Of a stretch of DNA of 64,000 bases, positions 53,934 through 63,930 are shown piece after piece. Every line of letters starts with the position of its first letter. Positions within the stretch are counted from its first letter, which is position 1. The stretch comes from Calothrix sp. NIES-3974 (GTDB taxonomy: Bacteria > Cyanobacteriota > Cyanobacteriia > Cyanobacteriales > Nostocaceae), in contig NZ_AP018254.1 of NCBI RefSeq assembly GCF_002368395.1, positions 3,534,001 through 3,598,000 on the forward strand, in the 5' to 3' direction. The position numbers and the translations under genes are program-made. The notes beneath the pieces are model-generated. The model searched no databases. It was not told the DNA's origin and saw only the letters and a list, made by a program, of their open reading frames with translations.

Positions 53934-54044
53934 GTAATAGCCTGTGGCAACGCTTCGCGTACGTAATTTGTAATTTGTAATACTCGCTACGTGGGGAGCA
54001 GGTTACGTAATAGCCTGCGGCAATGCTTCGCGCACGTAATTTGT
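53934..54044. repeat. Two 38-bp direct repeats
   Basis: GTAATAGCCTG-GGCAA-GCTTCGCG-ACGTAATTTGT occurs at 53934-53971 and 54007-54044 with three differences, surrounded by GTAATTTGTAATT units. The CGCTTCGCG-type dyad is common in intergenic DNA of heterocystous cyanobacteria. Confidence 0.8.
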
Positions 54045-54054
54045 GATTTGTGGT

Positions 54055-55389
54055 TCAAAGTGTGGCTTGCCAATTTTCTAAATCAGCTAAGGCGCGATCG
54101 CGATATTTGCCGTATCTTTCAGGTTTGCTTTTAATTTTTATTTCCAAGTCTGGTAATATACCAAAATTTGGTGGCATTGGTTGAAAATACCTAGGTGCTG
54201 CGGTACTAATAAATTCAAAGAGTGCCCCCATCATGGTGGTTTTGGGCAGTTCTACAGGTTCTTTCCCTAATGCTATGCGGGCGGCGTTGGTTCCAGCTAA
54301 CCATCCTCCGGCGGCGGCGGCTGTGTATCCTTCTGTACCAATTAACTGTCCGGCGGCGAGGATGTGGGGATAATTTTTAAATTGCAATTTGGCATTCAGT
54401 AATTGGGGTGCATTAATAAAGGTATTACGATGCATCACCCCTAAGCGGACGAATTCGGCATTTTCTAAACCGGGAATCATCCGGAAAATCCGCTTTTGTT
54501 CACCCCAGCGCAGATTGGTTTGAAAGCCGACCATATTCCAGAGTTGCCCAGCTTTGTCTTCTTGACGTAATTGTACCACCGCATAGGCCCACTGGGGTTT
54601 ACCATCTTCCCGCAAGGGTGCATTGGGTGAGGCTAAACCGACGGGTTTGAGGGGACCGTAGCGCATAGTATCTTCTCCCCGGAGAGCTAATTCTTCGATG
54701 GGTAAGCAGGCTTCAAAGAATTTGGCGCTTTCCCGTTCAAAGTCCTTTAATTCGGTTTGTTCTGCTTGACAAAGTTCTTCGCGAAACCGTAGATATTCGG
54801 CCTTATTCATGGGACAATTTAAGTATGCTGCCTCCCCTTTGTCGTAGCGGGAAGCCATAAAGGCAATCTCACGATTAATCGATTCCCCGACAATAATGGG
54901 ACTGGCTGCATCAAAAAAGCTGAGGTATTCCATCCCCGTCAGTCGGCGTAAATCTTCCGCTAAAGCTGGACTTGTCAATGGACCACTGGCAATGACGACA
55001 ATTCCTGAAGGGATGGTGGTGATTTCCTCCCGTCGCAACTCAATCAAAGGGTGTTGTGTAAGGGTTGTGGTTAAATCCTGACTAAATACAGCTCGATCCA
55101 CTGCTAAAGCTCCTCCCGCAGGAACCTGGTGTTCATCGGCTTTACTAATGACCACCGACCCTAAACGTCGCAACTCTTCATGGAGTAAGCCTGTTGCGCG
55201 ATCGCTGCTCATGGCTCCAAAGGAGTTACTACACACCAATTCTGCCAAATGTTCGGTGTGATGCGCTCCTCCAAAGCGTTGTGGACGCATTTCATGGAGA
55301 ATTACCGCAACCCCAGCTTGGGCTATTTGCCAAGCTGCTTCGGTTCCTGCGAGTCCACCGCCAATGACATGTATTGGTTGTTGTGACAT
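54055..55389 (-). CDS. trmFO: tRNA uracil-54 methyltransferase TrmFO (folate/FAD-dependent)
   Basis: A 444-residue flavoprotein that methylates U54 in the T-loop of tRNA, using methylenetetrahydrofolate. FAD binding is shown by [18 protein letters not shown]. Family text: [60 protein letters not shown] and [19 protein letters not shown]. Length is normal. Related to GidA/MnmG but shorter and of the other function. Monocistronic. Confidence 0.96.
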   Translation of the reverse strand: MSQQPIHVIGGGLAGTEAAWQIAQAGVAVILHEMRPQRFGGAHHTEHLAELVCSNSFGAMSSDRATGLLHEELRRLGSVVISKADEHQVPAGGALAVDRAVFSQDLTTTLTQHPLIELRREEITTIPSGIVVIASGPLTSPALAEDLRRLTGMEYLSFFDAASPIIVGESINREIAFMASRYDKGEAAYLNCPMNKAEYLRFREELCQAEQTELKDFERESAKFFEACLPIEELALRGEDTMRYGPLKPVGLASPNAPLREDGKPQWAYAVVQLRQEDKAGQLWNMVGFQTNLRWGEQKRIFRMIPGLENAEFVRLGVMHRNTFINAPQLLNAKLQFKNYPHILAAGQLIGTEGYTAAAAGGWLAGTNAARIALGKEPVELPKTTMMGALFEFISTAAPRYFQPMPPNFGILPDLEIKIKSKPERYGKYRDRALADLENWQATL

Positions 55390-56061
55390 GGGGTATTTTT
55401 ACCAAAAATTGGGTCTAGAGCCTGGTCTTTGTCCGACGGCTTTCTGTATGTATTTTAGAATAATAAAGTATTTAGGGCATTAACTGCTTGGTTCGGTTTT
55501 GCTCAGACAAGCATTAGCACTATTTACGACTACTTCACCACATAGCCCGCATTTCTCACAAAACCCTAAAACTCACAGGGAATAGGGAGTAGGGAGTAGT
55601 GAGTAGAAGGAACATCAATCCGTTACTCAAGGCTTATATCGATTATCTTGTACTTCTATCTTGTACTTTGAAATAAATGAAACTAGAATAATTAACGGTT
55701 ACAGCCCCTGATAGTAGCAAGCATTAGCGTAAACGATATTACAACTTGCTTGTGAGAATTTCAGGATAGGTTCTGACGGGTTCATAGTTTGGCTTTAGCT
55801 CCGAAAAAGTTTTAATATAAAGCGCTAAAGTGCAACTAAATGCCTTTCTTTACTAATACTCCCTACTCCCTAAAAAATTCCTCAGAAGTCCAATATTTTG
55901 ATTTTGCCCAGATAATTCTAAGTTTTGTGTTGACTAGGGGAAGAATACAGATTTTGCCCCCAAAATACGCTACATTCATAAACGCGAATAAGCACTAAGG
56001 TTGGGGCTGATTTTTCTGTGTTAGTAAAAAAATACACAAAATCTAGGATAGAGAAAATCAC
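55390..56061. other. Intergenic region with family B and C repeats
   Basis: A family B copy with an internal insert covers about 55550-55765 (CATTTCTCACAA to TTGTGAGAATTTC), followed by a family C fragment at about 55790-55860. The final 200 bases before the DUF3352 gene are probably its promoter region; no motif is convincing. Confidence 0.6.
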
Positions 56062-57969
56062 ATGAAATCCCTGTTTCCGATTGGAGTTACGGTCAGTCTT
56101 GGTGTAATTCTATCCACCAATATGAGTGTTGTTGATGCCGCTAATGTTCGCTCTCCCCGACAAGCTGCTCGCAGCACGGTAAGTATTGAACGTGAATTTA
56201 CTGAACTAAAAGGTAATATCAAGTACGTTGCCCAGAATTTAAGTTTGGCGGGGACGAAATCGCGGGTAAAGCCGGTTCTACCTTTACAAGTGCCACCCTC
56301 CACACCAGTGGTAGAAATGCAGCGATTGTTTGCTTCCAATACACCCTATCTGATTTTTGTGAGTACGGAAGCGAAAAAGTGGCGGGGGTTACAGCAGTTT
56401 CATCTCTACAGTTTAGCGGAAAAAGCGATCGCCCAGTTTGCTCCCCAGGGTGTTAGTTTTGATTATCAACGGGATGTGGAATCCTGGTTGGGTAAGCAGG
56501 TTGTCTTCGGGTTTTTACCGAAGCGTCAGGGTAGTTTAGCAACTTTGGAGTCGAGTTATATTGGGGTGATTCCGGTGCGTGATCAATCCCGTGCTGAGAT
56601 GTTTTTGGGTTTTTTGGAAACTGACCAAACACGGGTGAAAACTCGTGATTACAAGGGTATTAAAATTTATGAGGTGACTACCCCGAATTTATCAACTCCA
56701 CCGAAACCAAAACCAGTACCGAAGGCTTTACCGGAGCAAACGTTAACTACTATTTTGGGTGGTCAATCTCGGACGATTGCGGTTGCTAGTTTACCGGGGT
56801 ATATGGTGACGGGGTTGAGTGGAAGTGCAATTGAACAGGTGATTGATAACTATCAAGGGAATGGGAATCATCTGGGGAATAATCAAGATTTTCAGGAATT
56901 TTGGAGGCGATCGCAATCTGAGGAGGTTTTAATTTCTCTTTACCAAAATCCGCGAGAAACGATGGTGTTGTACCAAGATATTCTCAAGGATCCAAATTTA
57001 GGGATGGGACAGGTGGAATTACCCCAGTTTATTCAAGACCTGTTAAATCCAGATAAATATAAAGGCTATCGCTATTCCCAAGGTTTATTCAAGTTACAAC
57101 CGGAAGGTGTACGCATACAGTTTGCTATTCATAATCATCCAGATGCAGCTAATAAGCAACTCAAGGATGCAAAACCGGTTCCAGTGGTGGGAAGAATGCC
57201 GGGTGCTACCTATACTAGTTTTAGTAGTAGCAATTTAAGTTTACAATGGCAAGGAATTGTCAATCTGTTCGGGGGAATCAAGGAATTCCAAGATGGTTTA
57301 AATAGTTTTAGGGAATTTTTCCGTACTAGCACTGGTTTAGATTTTGACAAGGATATCCTGGGTTGGATTGATGGGGAATATGGTTTGTTTCTATACCCAA
57401 CCAAGGGCGGATTTTTAAATACAATTTTGCCCAATTTTAATGCCGGATTTGGATTTGTCGTGGAAACCCAGCAGCCAGAGGTAGCGAAAAATACCCTGAA
57501 CAAATTAGAAACTTTACTCAAATCCGTCAGTGGAGGTGCGCTCAAAGTTGCTAATCGTAGTATTCAGGGACAACCAGTAACTAGTTGGGAATTGGAAGCA
57601 AATCAAAGTTTATTTGCCTACAGTTGGCTCAACCCCAATACAATCATGATGGGTAGTGGTGCAGGTGCGATCGCGGAACTAGTTCCCAATCCCCGTTCAC
57701 CTTTGAATACTGCCTATAATTTTACCACTGCCACTAATTCTTTGCCCAAACCCAACAAGGGATACTTTTACATGAATATGGGTTCCCTGCTTTCCTGGAT
57801 ATATGGATTCGTTCCCGCAGAATTCCATGCAAATCAGGATTTTCGCACGTTTAAGGAAGCCATTGGTTCGGTGTATAGTTTATCTACCACCGCTTCCCAG
57901 ATACCCAATGGTGAACAATTTGATTCATTGATTGTCCTTGCTCCAAATCGTTCCCGTTCAGGGAATTAA
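56062..57969 (+). CDS. DUF3352 domain protein, exported
   Basis: A 635-residue protein with a signal peptide-like start (MKSLFPIGVTVSLGVILSTN, cleavage near VDA-ANV). The DUF3352 pattern is seen in STPVVEMQRLFASNTPYLIFV, LGKQVVFGFLPK, LPGYMVTGLSGSAIEQVID, DILGWIDGEYGLFLYP and TIMMGSGAGAIAELV. The family is widespread in cyanobacteria, likely periplasmic or thylakoid-lumenal, and of unknown function; the DxxxWxxGE phrase is its best mark. A Pro/Lys linker lies at about 215-230. Stands alone. Confidence 0.85.
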   Translation: MKSLFPIGVTVSLGVILSTNMSVVDAANVRSPRQAARSTVSIEREFTELKGNIKYVAQNLSLAGTKSRVKPVLPLQVPPSTPVVEMQRLFASNTPYLIFVSTEAKKWRGLQQFHLYSLAEKAIAQFAPQGVSFDYQRDVESWLGKQVVFGFLPKRQGSLATLESSYIGVIPVRDQSRAEMFLGFLETDQTRVKTRDYKGIKIYEVTTPNLSTPPKPKPVPKALPEQTLTTILGGQSRTIAVASLPGYMVTGLSGSAIEQVIDNYQGNGNHLGNNQDFQEFWRRSQSEEVLISLYQNPRETMVLYQDILKDPNLGMGQVELPQFIQDLLNPDKYKGYRYSQGLFKLQPEGVRIQFAIHNHPDAANKQLKDAKPVPVVGRMPGATYTSFSSSNLSLQWQGIVNLFGGIKEFQDGLNSFREFFRTSTGLDFDKDILGWIDGEYGLFLYPTKGGFLNTILPNFNAGFGFVVETQQPEVAKNTLNKLETLLKSVSGGALKVANRSIQGQPVTSWELEANQSLFAYSWLNPNTIMMGSGAGAIAELVPNPRSPLNTAYNFTTATNSLPKPNKGYFYMNMGSLLSWIYGFVPAEFHANQDFRTFKEAIGSVYSLSTTASQIPNGEQFDSLIVLAPNRSRSGN

Positions 57970-58049
57970 ATCCTGATTGCGGTGGTAAGACGAAGACGTA
58001 ATACATGGAGGCGTAATATTAATATATATTCAAATATATATTCATGTAT

Positions 58050-58183
58050 GGCGTTGCTGAATACAAATATGAATTGAAAATTTGACGTTGTGTAGAGACG
58101 TAGCAATGCCACGTCTCTACGACGATTGTGGTTTCAATATAAAATGTAAATAATCATAATTCATACCCAAATTCAGCAACACC
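58050..58183. mobile_element. Complete MITE, family E, with 7-bp target duplication
   Basis: A 134-bp element. The left end GGCGTTGCTGAAT-N5-TATGAATT and the right end (reverse complement GGTGTTGCTGAAT-N5-TATGAATT) match over about 26 bases. CATGTAT lies directly outside both ends (58043-58049 and 58184-58190). The interior includes a GTAGAGACG-type palindrome and no coding sequence. A partial copy is at 11211-11280. Confidence 0.88.
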
Positions 58184-58204
58184 CATGTATTGCGGTGGTG
58201 AGAA

Positions 58205-58230
58205 GGAGACGTAATATATTACGTCTCTAC
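58205..58230. repeat. REP-like palindrome
   Basis: GGAGACGTAATATATTACGT followed by CTCTAC, a near-perfect dyad between the ends of the DUF3352 and beta-propeller genes. Confidence 0.75.
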
Positions 58231-58272
58231 AATAATATTTGTTCGTCGCATTCTTTTTTCTATAATTACGAA

Positions 58273-60471
58273 TTACGAATTTCCCTTCGGCAACTCATAC
58301 ATAATAATCTTTCCTTTGAAATCCTCCTCCACAAACACTAAAAAGTTGCCATTTTTACGCTTGTAAGCACGGATACCGTAGGCAATGTCAACCCAACCTA
58401 ATTCTCCGGATACTTCTGGACCTGGTTTTAGGGTTTGCAGTCGCTTACCAGTTTGGGTGTCGTAGACGAAGACTTCCCAGGTTTTGGCTGTGGTGACAAA
58501 AATGCGATCGCGTTCCACATCCATTGCTACAGGAGTTAAGACTTCGGGGGGGTGACTTTTGTCAGTTGGGAGAACAATTCGCCATCGGGGTTTACGGTTT
58601 CCTTTGCTCCAGTTATCAATCCGGACAATTTCCGAACCGATATCCTTGGCATAATCACTACCAACAGCCGGATTATCCTTGGTAAACCCAGATAAATACA
58701 TCGTATCACTTTCGGGGAAATATTCAATTCGTCGCAGGTCGCCAATAAAATCGGGATGGGTTTGTTTTTCCATTTTGGCATAGCTGTAAATCGGATTGCC
58801 GTGACTATCAAATCCTTGTAACGGAAAATGACGAATACCCTTACCATCCTGAGTACGCAGAGTTTTCCAAATGTCCCCTCGACTATCTACCGACCAACCC
58901 CCAATGTAGGGATAATCTTCGCTTTGGTCGTACTCCTGGGCTTCAAATTTACCATTACCATTGCGATCGCGCCAAATCCATTCTCCTTTTTGGGGTTGAT
59001 TGGGTGGCCATGTTCCGCTAAATGCAGCTTTTCCTTGGGGATCGGTTCCCACCAGTAGACCGGAAGGGATGGCAATTTCTCCATCGGTTTTGGGATTAAA
59101 TCGGTATATTTGCACCTTCCCCCCGTACATATCCATCAAGTACATTAACAAACGTCCCTGGATACGACGGATAATTGCCGCATCGGGAGCTGAGTGTAAA
59201 CGGGGGTCTTGGGGATATTTGAAGGGATTCACCGTATAGCCAGTATAATTCCATTGTTTCCCTGGAGGTTTGCTGTAATCCATTGCAAACCGTTCCTGCT
59301 TGGCAAATACACTCGCTCCATCATTAGCTGGGTCTGCATCGGCATTATCAATAAAGTGTAAACCCAATAACCGCCATTTTAATTTACCATTGGGACTAAA
59401 TGCCCGCAAATCCACACCGGAACGATGAAAACCATTATTACTCACATAAATATTACCTTGCCTATCCACCCCTAAGCCACTAATACCGTACAACTTTTGG
59501 TCTTGAATTTGTCCCGGTACTCCCGCAAATACACCGTTTCTCACCCCAAAAGTTCCTACCTGCTTGGGTTGGCTACCCAAAGCATAAATTAATACCTGTT
59601 GTCGAGGGCCATTCTCTGCCACCAATAACCTTCCCTGGTTATCCAGCGCTAGAGCAGTTGGTTCCACCACATCGGTAATCGCTCCCGCTAACAGCTTACC
59701 TTCACGGGAATAATGGGATACCCGACCAGTTTGGGCAATCCACAGGGTATTATCCTTCCCAACTGCGATCGCACCCGGATTTTTCACCGCAAATTTACGG
59801 ATAGGCTGCATACTCGTCTTGTTATAGACATGTACCAGATTCCCTTTACCTTCACTGACAAATAATAAATCCCCAGCTACAGCTAAACCCGTAACTTCAT
59901 TCGCGGTACTGACAATCGCCATACTTTTATCATGTCCCCTTCCCGACGGAAAAGGTGCAGGTTCCCCATTCAGAGTATAACGTCGGACACAGTGCCAATC
60001 CGTACCCTTGGGTGGATAATCGAATTTGGGGTCAGCATTTTGTTCAAAAAATTGCTGCATTGCTAAGTAAATATATTTACTATCGGCGGTGACGGCAACT
60101 CCACCCAAGCGACCCCAACCATGCAAATCCTTGGCCATGCCGATAACATCACCGTTTTTATAGATACCCGCTTCCCGTGAGGCTTCGTCCCAAGGACTAT
60201 TGGTATAGATTGTCCCATCACCACTGACGTAAATGGAGCGGACATCGATTTGTACCCATTTGTTGTTATTACCAAAGGTGTTCCCAATCCATGAGGTTTT
60301 ATGGGTAGGTGAGGAACTTTTGTAAGCTTGGGTGATAGGAACGTTACCAAGCTGAAAATGGGTCTGAATCAATACCAATAGTAAAGCGCTGGCAAATATC
60401 CCCAGGATGAATTTAACTAGTAGGGGACGAAAAAATGTAGCTGTGTGTTGATTGTGTTTAAAAATCATCAA
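58273..60471 (-). CDS. Large beta-propeller-like (NHL-type) exported protein with an EF-hand-like loop
   Basis: A 732-residue protein. One N-terminal membrane segment (LVKFILGIFASALLLVLIQT, about 19-38) acts as anchor or signal. The rest is rich in short strands typical of NHL or SMP-30 propellers: EVTGLAVAGDLLFVSEGKGN, GAIAVGKDNTLWIAQTGRVS, PTALALDNQGRLLVAENGPR and GISGLGVDRQGNIYVSNNGF. Near residue 520, DRNGNGKFEAQEYDQSED has the spacing of a calcium-binding EF-hand loop (D-x-N-x-N-G-x5-E). Function unknown; extracytoplasmic location is likely. The repeated start of each blade gives some confidence in the fold. Confidence 0.72.
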   Translation of the reverse strand: MMIFKHNQHTATFFRPLLVKFILGIFASALLLVLIQTHFQLGNVPITQAYKSSSPTHKTSWIGNTFGNNNKWVQIDVRSIYVSGDGTIYTNSPWDEASREAGIYKNGDVIGMAKDLHGWGRLGGVAVTADSKYIYLAMQQFFEQNADPKFDYPPKGTDWHCVRRYTLNGEPAPFPSGRGHDKSMAIVSTANEVTGLAVAGDLLFVSEGKGNLVHVYNKTSMQPIRKFAVKNPGAIAVGKDNTLWIAQTGRVSHYSREGKLLAGAITDVVEPTALALDNQGRLLVAENGPRQQVLIYALGSQPKQVGTFGVRNGVFAGVPGQIQDQKLYGISGLGVDRQGNIYVSNNGFHRSGVDLRAFSPNGKLKWRLLGLHFIDNADADPANDGASVFAKQERFAMDYSKPPGKQWNYTGYTVNPFKYPQDPRLHSAPDAAIIRRIQGRLLMYLMDMYGGKVQIYRFNPKTDGEIAIPSGLLVGTDPQGKAAFSGTWPPNQPQKGEWIWRDRNGNGKFEAQEYDQSEDYPYIGGWSVDSRGDIWKTLRTQDGKGIRHFPLQGFDSHGNPIYSYAKMEKQTHPDFIGDLRRIEYFPESDTMYLSGFTKDNPAVGSDYAKDIGSEIVRIDNWSKGNRKPRWRIVLPTDKSHPPEVLTPVAMDVERDRIFVTTAKTWEVFVYDTQTGKRLQTLKPGPEVSGELGWVDIAYGIRAYKRKNGNFLVFVEEDFKGKIIMYELPKGNS

Positions 60472-61251
60472 TATTATGATTTATTTATGATTTATTTTGG
60501 TTTGTTGGATGATTTTCCGAAAAAACGCAGTAATTTAATTGGGTAATTATATTTACTAATCCCTGACTTATAAGTGAGTTGGGAGTAGGGAATTGGGAGT
60601 AGGAAAAAGCAAATTTCATCAGTGTCGGTGTAATTTATGTCATGACGATTATTACCTACTGTGTTTTTTGGGGTTCCCCATTAATCACTGCTGTCGAAAT
60701 GATTTATTTTGTAAACTAGCAAAAATACCCTCAGCTAACATTAATTTCATGAAAATTTCATCATTAAGGGTTATTTCTTTAAATTAGATTTATTTAACGT
60801 CAGGATTCGGTTGATTCACAAAACTCCTAAAAGCTTTATTCTCTAAGCATTGTTAGTGATTCGAGAAAATTTCCCTATGGCAATCATAATTGCAAAGAAA
60901 GAGGGAAAATACTTAGATAAAAATAGACTTTTATATATGTTTCAGCATACTTTCTTTTTCAGAAACATTTGTGGACTAATATATCGAGAATTTTTATTAA
61001 ATTGACGTGAATTCGACAGATTGCAAACGCTACAATTCCTGTAAATCAATAATTTTGAATGTTAAAGTTTAAAGTAACCTCATTCATTAGTTGAGAACAA
61101 AGTCAATAACTGACTGATTCCAGATTGAATGATTTTATTCTCAATATACTAGGAGGTTTTTAGAAACTTGGATTACCTACGAATGATACTGGACAAGAGT
61201 TTCAGAGTTTATAACCCATCGACCTGATGTTAAATTATAATTTTTAGAGTT
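60472..61251. other. Long AT-rich intergenic region with a family F repeat
   Basis: A family F repeat lies at about 60999-61058 (AAATTGACGTGAATTCGAC), shared with 16609-16670. Short open frames here show no coding features. No promoter motif is convincing. Confidence 0.6.
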
Positions 61252-62382
61252 ATGGTAAATAAATTTCATTTTTCATATGTTGGTATTTTGAGCTTTTTAA
61301 CTATTAGTACTGGTTTATTGATGTATCTATCTCAAACTTCCCTTCAAGGCGATTTCACAAATCCAATCATTAGTCCAGATGGAAAATATTTTATTTTAAC
61401 ACAAAGACACCCAATGTTATTTGCAATGCCAGGAGGGGGAAGCGACGCTCCCGCGACGGTATATCTTTATGATGCCACAGGAAATCAATTAAACAGTAAA
61501 AATATTGAAATGGTTCAACTGATTGATATTAGTTGGTTAGGTGATGGAGTGACAGTGACACCAGTGGCAGAAAAGTGGAATTTACCTAAAATAAATGACA
61601 TCAATATTCTTTTATTTAGTGCTGCTTATACGGGAAATCAACAAGAAGTAGAAAAATTTTTGGCAAAAGGTGCGGATATTAATTTTAAAACTGAACTTGA
61701 CCAAACTTTGTTACACGCAGCAGTGATTGGAAATAATAAATCCATAGTTCAATTATTTATTGATAAAGGAATTGATGTCAATGCGATTGATAAGACAGGA
61801 CAAACAATTTTGCACAAAGCAGCGATTCGAGGAAATGCGGCAATGATTGAATTATTAATTGCTAACGGTGTGGATCTGAATATGCTGGATCAAGATAAAA
61901 TTACTGCTCTGACTCTAGCAGCCATGCATGGGAATGTACAAGCAATGAAAGTACTAATTAATCGAGGAGCAAATGTAAATAATGACAGTTACCAATCTCC
62001 TTTGCATTCTGTTTTGGCTAGGTGGAAACCAAGTAAAGCCAAACAAGAAATTATCAAAATTTTGTTAGCAAAAGGAGTAGAAAAACAACAGAATTTGCTC
62101 CTCTATACAATTATACACCCAGATTTAGATACTGCAAAATTACTACTAAATCATGGTGTTGACATTAATGAAGTTGATTCCTACAATCAAGAAACTGTTT
62201 TGATGAAAGTGATTCGGCAAAATGAAATGACAACGTCGCTACAAACAGAATTTGTCAATTTATTTATATCCCGAGGTATAGATATTGATACTCAAAATAT
62301 GGATGGTCAAACTGCTTTAGAACTTGCGGAGAAATTGGGAAAATCAGAAATAGTTAAATTAATTCAACAGCAAAAAAATTAA
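61252..62382 (+). CDS. Membrane-anchored ankyrin repeat protein
   Basis: A 376-residue protein. An N-terminal membrane helix (FSYVGILSFLTISTGLLMYLS, about 6-26) is followed by a short segment resembling a beta-propeller blade (NPIISPDGKYFILTQRH) to about residue 105, then six or seven ankyrin repeats (about 116-376), e.g. LLFSAAYTGNQQEVEKFLAKGAD and TILHKAAIRGNAAMIELLIANGVD. Ankyrins bind other proteins. The combination of a membrane anchor and propeller-like segment before the ankyrins is not one I recognise. Codon use is more AT-rich than the neighbours, which hints at transfer. Confidence 0.75.
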   Translation: MVNKFHFSYVGILSFLTISTGLLMYLSQTSLQGDFTNPIISPDGKYFILTQRHPMLFAMPGGGSDAPATVYLYDATGNQLNSKNIEMVQLIDISWLGDGVTVTPVAEKWNLPKINDINILLFSAAYTGNQQEVEKFLAKGADINFKTELDQTLLHAAVIGNNKSIVQLFIDKGIDVNAIDKTGQTILHKAAIRGNAAMIELLIANGVDLNMLDQDKITALTLAAMHGNVQAMKVLINRGANVNNDSYQSPLHSVLARWKPSKAKQEIIKILLAKGVEKQQNLLLYTIIHPDLDTAKLLLNHGVDINEVDSYNQETVLMKVIRQNEMTTSLQTEFVNLFISRGIDIDTQNMDGQTALELAEKLGKSEIVKLIQQQKN

Positions 62383-62737
62383 TCTTTGGTTTGCCCATTT
62401 TTTGTCACCCGGTTTTGACTGTACCCTGTGGAAAGGTTTTGTCTATGACTGTCAATGGTTAATAGTCAACAAATCTACATGTAAGATTTTATAAATCCTT
62501 AACGGATTACTATATCTATGTTGAAAAATGATTCCAACAGATAAAAATAATCCAAAATCTGTGTTGCAAGGTTTTGTGGAAGAATAAATCTTCCCCGAAG
62601 TTTACTGGAAAGCGCAAAGTCTACGGGGAGATACTCCCACCGTAGAACTTTGTCAGAAGAAAATCTTCCCGGTAACTTCTCTTCCCCAACTTTCCGCAAA
62701 ATCCAAAATCCAAAATATTCAATGACGAGGAGAAAAC
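62383..62737. other. Intergenic region with a long imperfect inverted repeat
   Basis: 62597-62694 can fold as nested stems: CAAAGT/ACTTTG, CTACGG/CCGTAG and GGAG/CTCC around 62615-62652, with outer arms GAAGTTTACTGG and CCGGTAACTTC. It ends near the glycosyltransferase start. It may be a MITE remnant or a leader structure; nothing else is seen. Confidence 0.55.
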
Positions 62738-62740
62738 TTG

Positions 62741-63919
62741 GTGAACCGAAGTGAAAATTATCAGCAATTAGAATCCGCATCAATTTTATGTTTAGGATTA
62801 GGATGGTTTCCCACCAGTCCAGGAGGTTTAGAACGGTATGTATACGAATTAACCCATCAATTAACAACCAAAGGCGATCGCGTGGAATTGTGTGGTGTGG
62901 GTTTACCACCACAAACAAGCAATCCTCACCTGAAACTGACTAATTTAGCTGCACCGGACACCTCAATCCTGTCCCGTTTACAATCCTGTCGTCGGCAATT
63001 TCGCGCTACCCGTGGTCAGGAAAAACCAGATGCAATTAATTTACATTTTGCCCTCTATGCATCCCCAATTCTAGATTTATTACCCAAAGACGTACCGATT
63101 ACCTTTAATTTTCACGGTCCTTGGGTCTCCGAAAGTCAAGAAGAAACCGACAGGAACAAACTACTTGACAACCTCAAACGCTGGTTAATCGAACAACGTA
63201 CCTACAATCGCTGCGATCGCTTTATCGTTCTTAGTAAAGCCTTCGGTACAATTCTCCACCAAGAATACCATATCCCCTGGTCAAAAATCCATATTATCCC
63301 CGGTGCAGCCGAAACGGAAAGATTCGCACCTACCCTTTCTCCACAAGCAGCTAGGGAAAAATTAGGCTGGCACACAGAACGTCCTATTTTATACACAGCC
63401 CGCCGTTTAGTACAACGAGTTGGTTTAGACAAACTGATTAACGCAGTAGCCCAAATTAAAACCCAAATCCCCGATATTTGGTTAGCGATCGCGGGACGGG
63501 GATATCTCCAGGAAACCCTAGAAGCTCAGGTACAAGCCCTCGGATTAGAGGATAATATCAAATTCGTCGGTTTTCTACCAGATGGGGATTTACCGATTGC
63601 CTATCAAGCTGCTAACCTAACTATTATGCCCAGCCAATCCTTTGAAGGCTTTGGTCTAGCCATTGTCGAATCCTTAGCCTGTGGGACTCCGGTAATTTGC
63701 ACCCCCATCGGAGGTATGCCAGAAATTCTCACCCCCTTCTCCCCCCAATTAATTACCTCCTCCACCAATGAAAATGCGATCGCTACTACCATCATCGACG
63801 CGCTACAGGGAAAAATTCCCATTCCTTCCCGCAATCAGTGTCGTGAATATGCCCTCAGTCATTTTACCTGGGAAAAGGTAGCAGAAGACATCAGGAAAGT
63901 GTTGTTAATGCCGAAATGA
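62741..63919 (+). CDS. GT4 family glycosyltransferase
   Basis: A 392-residue GT-B enzyme. The N-terminal half has GLGWFPTSPGGLERYVYELT, the usual acceptor-side start of GT4; the C-terminal half has RPILYTARRLVQRVGLDKLI (donor diphosphate Arg/Lys) and SFEGFGLAIVESLACGTPVI, giving the E-x7-E motif. It should move a sugar from a nucleotide donor to a polysaccharide or lipid acceptor. GAGGAG stands 8 bases before the GTG (a TTG one codon earlier also fits). A palindrome that may terminate it follows at 63931. Confidence 0.92.
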   Translation: MNRSENYQQLESASILCLGLGWFPTSPGGLERYVYELTHQLTTKGDRVELCGVGLPPQTSNPHLKLTNLAAPDTSILSRLQSCRRQFRATRGQEKPDAINLHFALYASPILDLLPKDVPITFNFHGPWVSESQEETDRNKLLDNLKRWLIEQRTYNRCDRFIVLSKAFGTILHQEYHIPWSKIHIIPGAAETERFAPTLSPQAAREKLGWHTERPILYTARRLVQRVGLDKLINAVAQIKTQIPDIWLAIAGRGYLQETLEAQVQALGLEDNIKFVGFLPDGDLPIAYQAANLTIMPSQSFEGFGLAIVESLACGTPVICTPIGGMPEILTPFSPQLITSSTNENAIATTIIDALQGKIPIPSRNQCREYALSHFTWEKVAEDIRKVLLMPK

Positions 63920-63930
63920 AAAAAATTTGT

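Noticed and set aside
60593-60787. 64-codon frame in the gap before the ankyrin gene
   Set aside because: Cys/Ser-rich chance frame starting in a GGGAGTAGG repeat; no support.
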